Position numbers and translations under genes: made by a program. From Planctomycetaceae bacterium (GTDB lineage: Bacteria > Planctomycetota > Planctomycetia > Pirellulales > Pirellulaceae): a stretch of DNA of 8,627 nt. Shown one piece after another: positions 1-7,140 of this stretch. Location: contig SKVE01000919.1 in the NCBI GenBank assembly GCA_007129635.1, forward strand, positions 1 to 8,627. The letters run 5' to 3'. The notes under the pieces are model-generated. The model ran no database searches and was not told where the DNA came from. It saw nothing but the letters and a program-made list of their open reading frames with translations. The first letter of the stretch is position 1. Every line of letters starts with the position of its first letter.

Positions 1-1938
1 CCCGAATCCTCGGATGAACACGTTCCCGCCGCGATCGACCCGGACGAAGCGGCTGCGGCGGTCCAGCGGGCTAAGGAAGCGATGGCCATCCAGCCGAAAA
101 CGCGGTTCGGATGCCTGGCTGGTTGTGCCAAGTACGCTGCGGTCCCGTTGGTGCTGCTGGCCGTGTTTGTCTATTGGAATTTCCTGCGGACGCCGCCGTT
201 GAGGATCTCGAAAGAGACCACCTACATCACCCAGCCGCTGACCGCCGATGGCACGCGAGTCGATTATTTCGTGGCCTTGGAGCGGGAACTGTACCCTCCG
301 GAGATGAAAACCGACGACAACGGCTACCGGCTGATCGTGCGTGCGCTGGGCGCTTCCGGGGACTCCGCGTGGGAACAAGGCGAAGGAGATGGCAAGCAAG
401 CCCGGGTCGTACAGGTCTACGAGAAGCTCGGACTCGATCCGGCCGTGAAACCCACGATGACGTTCATGGAGCCCTACCAGTTCTTGCGGAAGTACGCTGA
501 CCGCGAGGGCCTCGATGAGAAACAGGCCTACGAATTGTCGACCAAGGCCGGCCAGCCCTGGACACTGGACGATCTGCCGATGATGGAGCCCTGGTTGGAA
601 CAGAACGGGCCGGTGCTCGACCTAGTCGGGCAGGCCGTGAGAAAGCCGACGTTCTGTATTCCTCTGACTCAGTCTAATCACGCCACTCTCTTCACGGATA
701 CACCGTTTTTTCAGGAAATACAAACGATGCGTTCGTTCGCCCGGATGCTTCAGGCCCGTGCTCAGTACCGGATCGGAACCGGCGACATCGACGGAGCGAT
801 GGCCGACGTGATTTCGTGTCAGCGGCTCGGCCGCCATCTGGAAGCCCACGATACGATCATCGCCTGTCTGGTCGGTATCGCGATCCGGGGAGTCGCGGCT
901 GCGGTCGGGATTGCCGCGGTCCGCGAATCGCAACCCACCGAGGAACAACTTCGGCACTTTGTCAACGAACTGAATTCGATTCCGGTACGTCTGGACATAG
1001 ACCGGATCCGGCGGGTGGAACGCTACTACACACTCGACCTGTTGCAAGCCTTGGCCGTTGGCCAGGAATCCCTGGCCGAGTTGTTCTCGGACTGGGGGGA
1101 TTCGGAATATTTGGAGCAGTTTCGATCCGGTATCGCGCCCTATCTGTCCGTCGATTGGAACGTGGTCATGCAGCGAGTCAACGCTTCTTTCGACGATTGG
1201 GAAAACATCGATCATCTTCAGCCACCGAGCCTGCTGTCACCCGGGAACCTGCTGATCGGCAAGCGTTCGGAGCGCGTGGGCGATTTCCTGGCCCTGTACA
1301 TTCTGCCGGCGGTACAGGCCTTCCGCGAGGCGACTCACCGGTTGGATTGTCAGAACAACCTCCAGCGGATCGTGTTGGCCATGCTGATTTACGAACGCCA
1401 GCACGGTACCTTACCACCAGCGTACACGGTCGACTCGTCCGGCCAACCGCTGCATAGCTGGCGCGTGCTGCTGCTGCCTTATGTAGGCGAAGCCGAACTG
1501 TTCAGCAAGCTGCGGCTGGACGAACCCTGGGACAGCCAGTACAACGGCCAGTTTCATGACGCCGCGCCGGCCATCTATCGCTGCCCTAGCACCGCTCTGC
1601 TGCCGGGCCAGACCAGCTACTCGGTGATCGTCGGCGAAGACTCCGCCTTTCCCGCGGGCCAAGGCATGTTGCTGGACGATTTGGAGATGAAACGGATCCT
1701 GGTGGTCGAGCGGGAGCGATCAGTCGGCTGGATGGAGCCGACGTCAGAACTGGCCCGATCGACGGCGATCCAAGGGATCAATCGCCGCCACGCCGAACAG
1801 GACGGGCTCGGCAGCCCTCACCCCGGCGGCTTGAACGTCGGCATGCGCGACGGCAGCTCGCGTTTCATCTCGGAAACGATGGACTTGCAAGTATTAGAAT
1901 CCCTGTTGGACGGCACCCAAGACAGGCCCTACTACTAG
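1..1938 (+). CDS. Membrane-anchored DUF1559-domain protein, probably 5'-partial
   Basis: Function is unknown. Numbered from the ATG at 82, the protein has 618 residues. A short basic stretch (K6, R8) precedes one hydrophobic segment at about 18-35, so an anchor with a large exported C-terminal part is likely. Residues about 45-420 form a mostly helical region typical of planctomycete hypothetical proteins, including a hydrophobic run at about 258-280 within LVGIAIRGVAAAVGIAAV. Residues about 423-615 match DUF1559 (SBP_bac_10, PF07596): QNNLQRIVLAMLIYERQHGTLPPAY, then HSWRVLLLPYVGE, YRCPS, and a closing HPGGLNVGMRDGSSRFIS. Unlike usual DUF1559 proteins, no type IV prepilin leader (GFTLVE-like) is visible. 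The frame stays open through 27 codons before 82 and reads as an acidic, Ala-rich peptide with no ATG, GTG or TTG, so the true start may lie off the window. Against that, AAGGA at 73-77, four bases before the ATG, could make 82 the start. The stop is TAG at 1936-1938. Confidence 0.85.
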   Translation, partial: PESSDEHVPAAIDPDEAAAAVQRAKEAMAIQPKTRFGCLAGCAKYAAVPLVLLAVFVYWNFLRTPPLRISKETTYITQPLTADGTRVDYFVALERELYPPEMKTDDNGYRLIVRALGASGDSAWEQGEGDGKQARVVQVYEKLGLDPAVKPTMTFMEPYQFLRKYADREGLDEKQAYELSTKAGQPWTLDDLPMMEPWLEQNGPVLDLVGQAVRKPTFCIPLTQSNHATLFTDTPFFQEIQTMRSFARMLQARAQYRIGTGDIDGAMADVISCQRLGRHLEAHDTIIACLVGIAIRGVAAAVGIAAVRESQPTEEQLRHFVNELNSIPVRLDIDRIRRVERYYTLDLLQALAVGQESLAELFSDWGDSEYLEQFRSGIAPYLSVDWNVVMQRVNASFDDWENIDHLQPPSLLSPGNLLIGKRSERVGDFLALYILPAVQAFREATHRLDCQNNLQRIVLAMLIYERQHGTLPPAYTVDSSGQPLHSWRVLLLPYVGEAELFSKLRLDEPWDSQYNGQFHDAAPAIYRCPSTALLPGQTSYSVIVGEDSAFPAGQGMLLDDLEMKRILVVERERSVGWMEPTSELARSTAIQGINRRHAEQDGLGSPHPGGLNVGMRDGSSRFISETMDLQVLESLLDGTQDRPYY

Positions 1939-1983
1939 TGCCGTTCTTTTCGGTTCATGGCTTTCCTGGAATTGGCGGCGCAG

Positions 1984-1999
1984 AAAAAGGGGACGCCCC
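1984..1999 (-). terminator. Weak rho-independent terminator candidate for the minus-strand gene
   Basis: Read on the minus strand, GGGG (1999-1996), a three-base loop CGT and CCCC (1992-1989) are followed directly by five T residues (1988-1984). The stem is all G:C but only four pairs, and it lies about 165 bases past the stop of the large minus-strand gene. It is a plausible but weak intrinsic terminator. The same bases are also part of a G-rich motif that could be a repeat instead. Confidence 0.3.
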
Positions 2000-2151
2000 C
2001 CTCTTGCCGGAACGCGGGGGAAGGGGTCGGGAGTGGCGTGTTCAATTTGTCACGCTTTCGCCCGATTTCGAACTTCCTCGCAATCCTGGTTCCGTTCCTT
2101 TACGAGCCAAGATCCTCCCCGCTTGCCGGCTGAGAGTTCTCAGGCTCACTT

Positions 2152-2167
2152 CCCACGCGGTTGTGGG
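2152..2167. repeat. Short inverted repeat next to the stop of the large fusion gene
   Basis: CCCAC at 2152-2156 pairs with GTGGG at 2163-2167 around a six-base loop, just outside the TGA stop (2169-2171 on the minus strand). It has no following T-tract on either strand, so it is not a standard intrinsic terminator. It could stabilise the 3' end of the transcript or be chance in GC-rich DNA. Confidence 0.2.
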
Positions 2168-2168
2168 T

Positions 2169-5100
2169 TCACTCGCGTGCTTCGACCGTCATCGCCATCA
2201 CAATGGGCGCGGTGCGGTCGGAACCCTTGATCAGTTGCAGATGGGTGATCGGGCTTGGACGATGGGGATGGATGGCCAGGTAGCGGATCTGCTGGTTGCG
2301 CAGCCGGAACGCCAATTGCGATCCGGGAACGTCGAAATGGCCGATGTAATCGGCGAAGTGATAACCGTCTCGCAGCGGGTGGTCCTCGGTCTGACCGTCC
2401 TGGTAGTACAATCGCACGGTCATCGATACGGCGCCATCCTCGCGTGGCTGTTTGGCCGACCAGCCGCCGACGCCGCTCAGCAGATGGATAGCAACCGCCG
2501 GCTGATTGACTGTCAATTCGACTTGCCGCGGCATGTGCGGTGGCAGTTTGCCGTTGGGACTGTGCAGCATGACCGCATTGGGGATGCGGTCTTCTTGGGG
2601 ATCGACCAGATGGAAGGGGACTCTGGCGAATGTCTTGGCCGACCAATCGGGGAAGACCAGCCGTTCGGTCGTACTGGCTTCGTCGGTGAACATGCCGCGG
2701 GTGGTGACAATCGTGGCGACTTTGCGTAGATCCAGCGGCGTGAACCGGTCGCGGGAGGCCAGGTATTCCAGCAGGTCGACAAGCTCCCGTTCGGTGACTT
2801 GTTTCTCGAAGCCTTCGGGCATGAGTGATTTGGTTGACGCCACCAGTTCGTCAATGTCCTCGCGCAACACCACGTGCCGCTTGCCTTCGGCGTCGAACAT
2901 TTCGATCGAGGTACTGGTTTCTGAGGCCAGCAGCCCGCTGCGGATCCTGCCATCGACCGTCACCACGGTATACACGCGGTAGTTTCCTTCCACGCTGCGG
3001 TTGGGGTCGATGATATATGTCAGCATATCCCGTTTCGGGTGGACCGACATCCCGGTCAGGTCCGGGCCGATGGTGATCCCTTCGCCGCGGAAGACGTGGC
3101 ATTTGCCGCATTGTTCTTTGTAGACCAACTGACCGGCGGCCAAGTCGCCGATCCGTTCGGTCAATGGCAGCAGTTGGTCCAGCACCTGCTGGCGGTCCGG
3201 ACTGGGCAGCCCACCGCCTCGGTCCAGCAATGGTTGGAACCGCTGGACGATTGACGAGTCGGGATGAGCGGCCAGCGTTTGTTTTTGATCGAGCCTGAGA
3301 TCGGACAACGGGACAGCACCTTGTTCGATGCCATCCAACAGCGATTGCGTCCAATCCACGCGGCTGAACAGGACGCCCAGCGCCGTATTCTTGACCGCGG
3401 GCGTGAATCCGTCAAAAGCCTCGACTAACATCGGACCGGCGGCGGGTGTCCGGCTGCTGCCGATAGCCCCGATGATATCCGAGGCCAGGGCGGGCGAGCT
3501 GCGGGGAGTGATCTGCGCAACCAGTCTGCGCACCAGATCGGCATCGTCCGGCAGGAACTCGATCACTTGCCGAGCGGCGGCGGCTCGGGCGTCATCCTCG
3601 GTGCGCTCGTCGGCGACTGCGTTCAGCAGCGAACGGGCGATCTCCGCCGCGTAGGGTTTCAGGCTGTCGCTGTCCCACAACGCGGCCAGCCTTAACCACT
3701 GGCCTTTGCTGCCGTCGGGCAATTTTTCGAGGATGGCGAGCCAGACCTGGTCGGCGATTGCCCGGGTGTCCACCGGGCGGTCCTTCGGCCAACCGCTGGC
3801 CAAGCCGTCGACGACGGTGGCGGCGACCGTCGGGTGAGCATCCACCAGCGCCGATACCAACGAGACAACCGAATCGGCGGGGGCCCCGCGGGCGTAGTGC
3901 TGGCTGACGACGGCCAATACCGTCTGACGCGGCTGGCACGGCCAGTTATCGCGGTCTGCGGCGATGGATTGCAGGAGATGGTAGTCATGAGCCGCCCCCG
4001 CCGCGATGGCGGCATCCAGCAACCAACGGTCGTTTTGGTTCGCCGGATCGTTCAGGAACTGGGCGACGGCTTGCCCAGCCGCCGCAGACGGCCGCACTTC
4101 GGACATCGCCAGCAGCGCGGCGAGTCTGACTTGAGCATCGGGGTCGGCCAGCAGTGCACGGTCCAGCAGCAGCGTCAACGTCGACTCGTTGCCCGGCAGC
4201 ACGGCGATCGCATTGCGTCGGACACCCGCCGAGGGATGATCCAATGCCTGGGCAGCCGCCTCGTACACCGCGGTATGCTGCGGCGATCCGTCCAACATGC
4301 CCAGCCCGTGCAGCGTCCACAGGGCGTGGATCGCGCCGACATTCAAGCCGACCCGATCGACGCTTCGGTCCCGCACCAGATCGATCAGCTCGGGCACCAC
4401 ATCCTGCTGGCCGCGTTCGACCAGCAGTCGCTGGGCGTGTTTGCGCCACAGCATCGTGGGATGTTTCAACGCGGCGGTCAGTTCTTGCGGCGAAGCGTCG
4501 GCCAGCGAGAACGGTTTGAACACGGAGCCGTTGGCGTCTCGATACACAATCCGGTAGATCCGGCCGTGCCGTTTGTCGCGCAGCCGGGTCTCGTAGGCGT
4601 TGCCTTGGCCTGTCTGGAATCCGGCGGGCGTCGGGTTGTGCTGGACGATGTAATTGTACCAGTCCAGAATCCACACGTTCCCATCCGGGCCGACCTCGGC
4701 CATGATCGGCGCGGTCCATTCATCGTCGCTGGCCATCAGGTTCATGGGGCTGGTCGAATGGAAATCCGCGCCGTCGCGTTTCAGCACGAACGTGCCGACC
4801 AACTTGCCGGTGGGGCCGCAGACGAAAGCCGTACGGTTCCAGAACGGGGGCGGGTAGTGCCGAGCCGTATACAGGGCATGCCCGGCGGCGGACGTGTAGC
4901 CTCCGTGATAATCGACTTGCCGGATGCGGTCCGTGATGGGGTGGAACAGGTAGGTATCGGCGATTCCTCCCAACTGTTCGGCGCTCCAGCCGCGGACCCG
5001 TTCGTAGTACCGGTTGGGAATCGGCAGGTAGACGCTGGGGTTCCCGTTGGCGGTGCTGCCGAAGATCAGGCCGTCCTCGCTCAGTCCCAAGCCCCAGGTA

Positions 5101-7013
5101 TTGTTGTTCGTCGAGCGGAGGAATTCCAATTCGCTGCCATCCGGCCGGAAGCGAAAGAATCCCATGCGGAAGGTATTGGGATGCGGGCGGCCGGCGACCA
5201 CCGGCCGCGACGGGTTGTAACCCTGCATGGCCCAGATCCAGTTGTCCAGCCCGTACTGGAAATTGCTGACTCCGCCGTGCGTGTCCCCCATGTTCCAGCC
5301 GCTGATCAACACCTGCCTCACGTCGGCTCGATCGTCCCCGGTGGTATCTTTCAGATAGAGCGTCTCGGTACCGTTCTGGACGATGACGCCGCCGCGGTAG
5401 AAGGCGATCGACGTCGGGATGCTCAAAGCGTCGGCGAACACCGTGAACTTGTCCGCCCGCCCGTCCCCGTTGGTGTCCTCCAGGATCTTGATCGTGTCAT
5501 TGCCGCGGTTCTTCGGCTGCAGGCGGTTGGGATAATCCAGCGTCTCGCCGATCCACAATCGCCCACGCTCGTCCCACGCCATGCAGACCGGTTTGACAAT
5601 GTCCGGTTCGGCAGCGAACAACTGGGCGGAGAACCCCACGGGCGTCACGATTCGTTTCAGCGACTGCTCCGGGGTCAAAGGCAACTGCATCGGCCAAACG
5701 CGGCTTCCCGAAGACTTTCGCGCTGCCGCCGGCGGATAGAAGGGGATCTCCGGCTCGTCGACATACTCGAAAGGCAGCACATCCGTTCGCTGCGGGGTCA
5801 TCGCAGGCACCTCGAAACCGATGGCATCGATGGCCCGTTGCTGAAAGTCGCGGCGCAGGTCCGCAGCGTCGCTGTTGCCGAAGCCGGTCCGTTGTACCAT
5901 CAGGACGAAGATCATCTGCCGCTGGGGATCGACCCAGCCTTGCGTGCCGAACGCACCACCGTGTCCGTAGGTGCCCGGCGACAGCATGGCCGTGGCGCCC
6001 TGCGGTTGACGGACGACGCACCACCCCAACCCCCAACCGTTGCCTTCGGTGAACCCGGTGGTCAAATCGCCGGTTTGCACACGGGTCAGTTCCCGGACCG
6101 AATCGGCGGACACGATCTGTTTGTCGCCCCACTGTCCGCCGTCCAGAATCATCTGGTAGAAACGGGCCATGTCGCCCGCCGTGGAAAACAGACCAGCGGA
6201 CGGATTGGCCGTGCGGTCGGCGCCCAGAGCGCTGATCCAGTGCGTCGTCGGTTCGAGCGAGCCTGGTTGCGCGCCGGGTTTGTACAACTGGGCCAGCCGC
6301 TGCTGTTGGGCTTCGTCGGGAAAGAACGTGGTATCCTTCATGCCCAACGGGCCGAAGATCCGCTGTTCCAAAAACTGCTCGAAAGGCAGGCCCGTGAGAA
6401 CCTCGACCACCCGTCCGCAGACGGTCAGCCCCGGGCTGTAACCCCATTTCTGTCCAGGTTGGAACAGCAGCGGGCGCTGTGCGATGGCCGCGGCAGTCTC
6501 GGCCAGCGAGCCTTGGTTCTGCTGGCCGCCGCCCAGGCCTGCGGTGTGGGTCATCACGTCGCGCAGCGTGATCGGACGCTCGGGCGGGTGGCCTTGGAAT
6601 TGCAACTGGCCGAATTCCGGAAGGTACTTGGCGACCGGATCATCCAGGGCGATTTGACCTTCGTCCCGCAGGATCATCAGCGCCGTGGCGGCGATCGGCT
6701 TGGTCATCGACGCGATGGCAAAGATCGTATCGGGCTGCATGGCCCGTTCCGCTTCGATATCGGCCAGTCCCACGGCGTTGCACAGTACGATCCGCCCGTC
6801 GCGGGCTACCAGCGTCACGACTCCCGCCGCTTGTCCTTCGGCGACATAAGCCTGCATCCGTGGAACGATGGTCGCCAATCGCGCCTCGTCCATCCCCGCA
6901 GCAGACGGTGGAACTTGCGGCAATCCACCGTCCTCCGCCGGACAGAGACCGACGATCAGCAACAGAACAAACAGTACCGAACCTAGAGGCAAAAGGGGCC
7001 ATTGACGATGCAT
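2169..7013 (-). CDS. Exported fusion: serine beta-lactamase/esterase + PVC-type dehydrogenase + HEAT repeats + c-type heme domain
   Basis: The protein has 1614 residues from the ATG at 7013, chosen because AAGGAG lies seven bases upstream; an in-frame ATG at 7049 lacks this. A signal peptide spans residues 1-26, with cleavage probably after CPA. Residues about 40-405 are a beta-lactamase (PF00144) serine hydrolase: S102-M-T-K105 (SxxK nucleophile motif), Y192-S-P (YxN position) and H351-G-G (KTG-like position). Residues about 445-825 match the TIGR02604 membrane-bound dehydrogenase propeller, with two DxxxDxxxD calcium-type loops (D513-D521, D556-D564) and a closing HGRIYRIV. Residues about 835-1280 are HEAT-like helical repeats. 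Residues about 1283-1420 match TIGR02603, with heme motif C1302-G-K-C1305-H1306 and SLMPEGF. Residues 1421-1614 form a beta-rich domain of unknown role. The likely role is extracytoplasmic hydrolysis coupled to oxidation, with electrons passed to heme; the substrate is unknown. The order of modules is seen directly, the coupled activity is inferred. Confidence 0.93.
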   Translation of the reverse strand: MHRQWPLLPLGSVLFVLLLIVGLCPAEDGGLPQVPPSAAGMDEARLATIVPRMQAYVAEGQAAGVVTLVARDGRIVLCNAVGLADIEAERAMQPDTIFAIASMTKPIAATALMILRDEGQIALDDPVAKYLPEFGQLQFQGHPPERPITLRDVMTHTAGLGGGQQNQGSLAETAAAIAQRPLLFQPGQKWGYSPGLTVCGRVVEVLTGLPFEQFLEQRIFGPLGMKDTTFFPDEAQQQRLAQLYKPGAQPGSLEPTTHWISALGADRTANPSAGLFSTAGDMARFYQMILDGGQWGDKQIVSADSVRELTRVQTGDLTTGFTEGNGWGLGWCVVRQPQGATAMLSPGTYGHGGAFGTQGWVDPQRQMIFVLMVQRTGFGNSDAADLRRDFQQRAIDAIGFEVPAMTPQRTDVLPFEYVDEPEIPFYPPAAARKSSGSRVWPMQLPLTPEQSLKRIVTPVGFSAQLFAAEPDIVKPVCMAWDERGRLWIGETLDYPNRLQPKNRGNDTIKILEDTNGDGRADKFTVFADALSIPTSIAFYRGGVIVQNGTETLYLKDTTGDDRADVRQVLISGWNMGDTHGGVSNFQYGLDNWIWAMQGYNPSRPVVAGRPHPNTFRMGFFRFRPDGSELEFLRSTNNNTWGLGLSEDGLIFGSTANGNPSVYLPIPNRYYERVRGWSAEQLGGIADTYLFHPITDRIRQVDYHGGYTSAAGHALYTARHYPPPFWNRTAFVCGPTGKLVGTFVLKRDGADFHSTSPMNLMASDDEWTAPIMAEVGPDGNVWILDWYNYIVQHNPTPAGFQTGQGNAYETRLRDKRHGRIYRIVYRDANGSVFKPFSLADASPQELTAALKHPTMLWRKHAQRLLVERGQQDVVPELIDLVRDRSVDRVGLNVGAIHALWTLHGLGMLDGSPQHTAVYEAAAQALDHPSAGVRRNAIAVLPGNESTLTLLLDRALLADPDAQVRLAALLAMSEVRPSAAAGQAVAQFLNDPANQNDRWLLDAAIAAGAAHDYHLLQSIAADRDNWPCQPRQTVLAVVSQHYARGAPADSVVSLVSALVDAHPTVAATVVDGLASGWPKDRPVDTRAIADQVWLAILEKLPDGSKGQWLRLAALWDSDSLKPYAAEIARSLLNAVADERTEDDARAAAARQVIEFLPDDADLVRRLVAQITPRSSPALASDIIGAIGSSRTPAAGPMLVEAFDGFTPAVKNTALGVLFSRVDWTQSLLDGIEQGAVPLSDLRLDQKQTLAAHPDSSIVQRFQPLLDRGGGLPSPDRQQVLDQLLPLTERIGDLAAGQLVYKEQCGKCHVFRGEGITIGPDLTGMSVHPKRDMLTYIIDPNRSVEGNYRVYTVVTVDGRIRSGLLASETSTSIEMFDAEGKRHVVLREDIDELVASTKSLMPEGFEKQVTERELVDLLEYLASRDRFTPLDLRKVATIVTTRGMFTDEASTTERLVFPDWSAKTFARVPFHLVDPQEDRIPNAVMLHSPNGKLPPHMPRQVELTVNQPAVAIHLLSGVGGWSAKQPREDGAVSMTVRLYYQDGQTEDHPLRDGYHFADYIGHFDVPGSQLAFRLRNQQIRYLAIHPHRPSPITHLQLIKGSDRTAPIVMAMTVEARE

Positions 7014-7020
7014 CCGTTCT

Positions 7021-7026
7021 CTCCTT
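7021..7026 (-). promoter_or_regulatory. Ribosome binding site that fixes the fusion gene start
   Basis: The minus strand reads AAGGAG, then seven bases (AGAACGG), then ATG at 7013. This is a near-ideal Shine-Dalgarno site. It favours the start at 7013 over the in-frame ATG at 7049, which would add twelve charged residues in front of the signal peptide. Confidence 0.75.
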
Positions 7027-7063
7027 TGGGATCTTTCAGTTGCTACCAATCGCAGGTCTCGGG

Positions 7064-7092
7064 ATTCTATCGAACGGTCGCCGCCGGATCAA
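7064..7092 (-). promoter_or_regulatory. Sigma70-type promoter candidate for the fusion gene
   Basis: On the minus strand TTGATC (7092-7087) lies exactly 17 bases before TAGAAT (7069-7064). These match the -35 consensus TTGACA at four of six positions and the -10 consensus TATAAT at five of six. A transcript would begin near 7057, giving a leader of about 44 bases to the ATG at 7013. Planctomycete promoters are poorly characterised and this is pattern matching only. Confidence 0.4.
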
Positions 7093-7140
7093 TCACCGGC
7101 AAGGCGACGCCCGTCGTCGTCGGCGATTTCTGCCGGGGAC

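Larger units (their letters stand above)
1939..2168. other. Convergent intergenic region without a gene
   Basis: This 230-base stretch separates the ends of two converging genes, and no credible coding frame was seen in it. It contains two G-rich motifs, GAAAAAGGGGACGCCCC (1983-1999) and AAGGGGTCGGGAGT (2021-2034). It also holds a perfect palindrome CTGAGAGTTCTCAG (2130-2143), an inverted pair GAGCC (2104-2108) / GGCTC (2143-2147), and a short stem CCCAC (2152-2156) / GTGGG (2163-2167) right after the stop of the minus-strand gene. The stems are short, so function is uncertain. They could jointly serve bidirectional termination or be remnants of a REP-like repeat. Confidence 0.6.
7014..7140 (-). 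other. Leader and spacer between the two minus-strand genes
   Basis: This 127-base gap holds the ribosome binding site and promoter candidate of the large fusion gene. One inverted repeat, GCCGG (7083-7087) / CCGGC (7096-7100), is present, but no T-tract follows it on the minus strand. Read-through from the upstream HzsA-related gene therefore remains possible. Confidence 0.5.

Noticed and set aside
622..1215. A 197-codon minus-strand frame inside the DUF1559 gene
   Set aside because: It lies fully opposite a convincing gene and has low-complexity Arg/Asp-rich translation with no family features.
3834..6986. A 1050-codon open frame on the plus strand, antisense to the fusion gene
   Set aside because: It mirrors the codon bias of a well-supported gene on the other strand. 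Its product is rich in Arg, Gln, His and Gly, has no recognisable domain, and has no separate start context, so it is a GC-driven shadow.
5800..7013. A beta-lactam resistance gene
   Set aside because: The SxxK motif is general to PF00144 hydrolases. The Tyr motif lacks Asn and the domain is fused to a dehydrogenase, so antibiotic resistance is not supported.
6930..7013. A lipoprotein signal (Cys in VGLC) in the fusion protein
   Set aside because: The residue before Cys is Leu rather than Gly, Ala or Ser, so the lipobox is poor. Cleavage after CPA by signal peptidase I fits better.
7083..7100. The GCCGG/CCGGC hairpin as a terminator of the HzsA-related gene
   Set aside because: It has five base pairs, an eight-base loop and no T-tract on the minus strand. 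It also overlaps the promoter candidate and is likely chance in GC-rich DNA.
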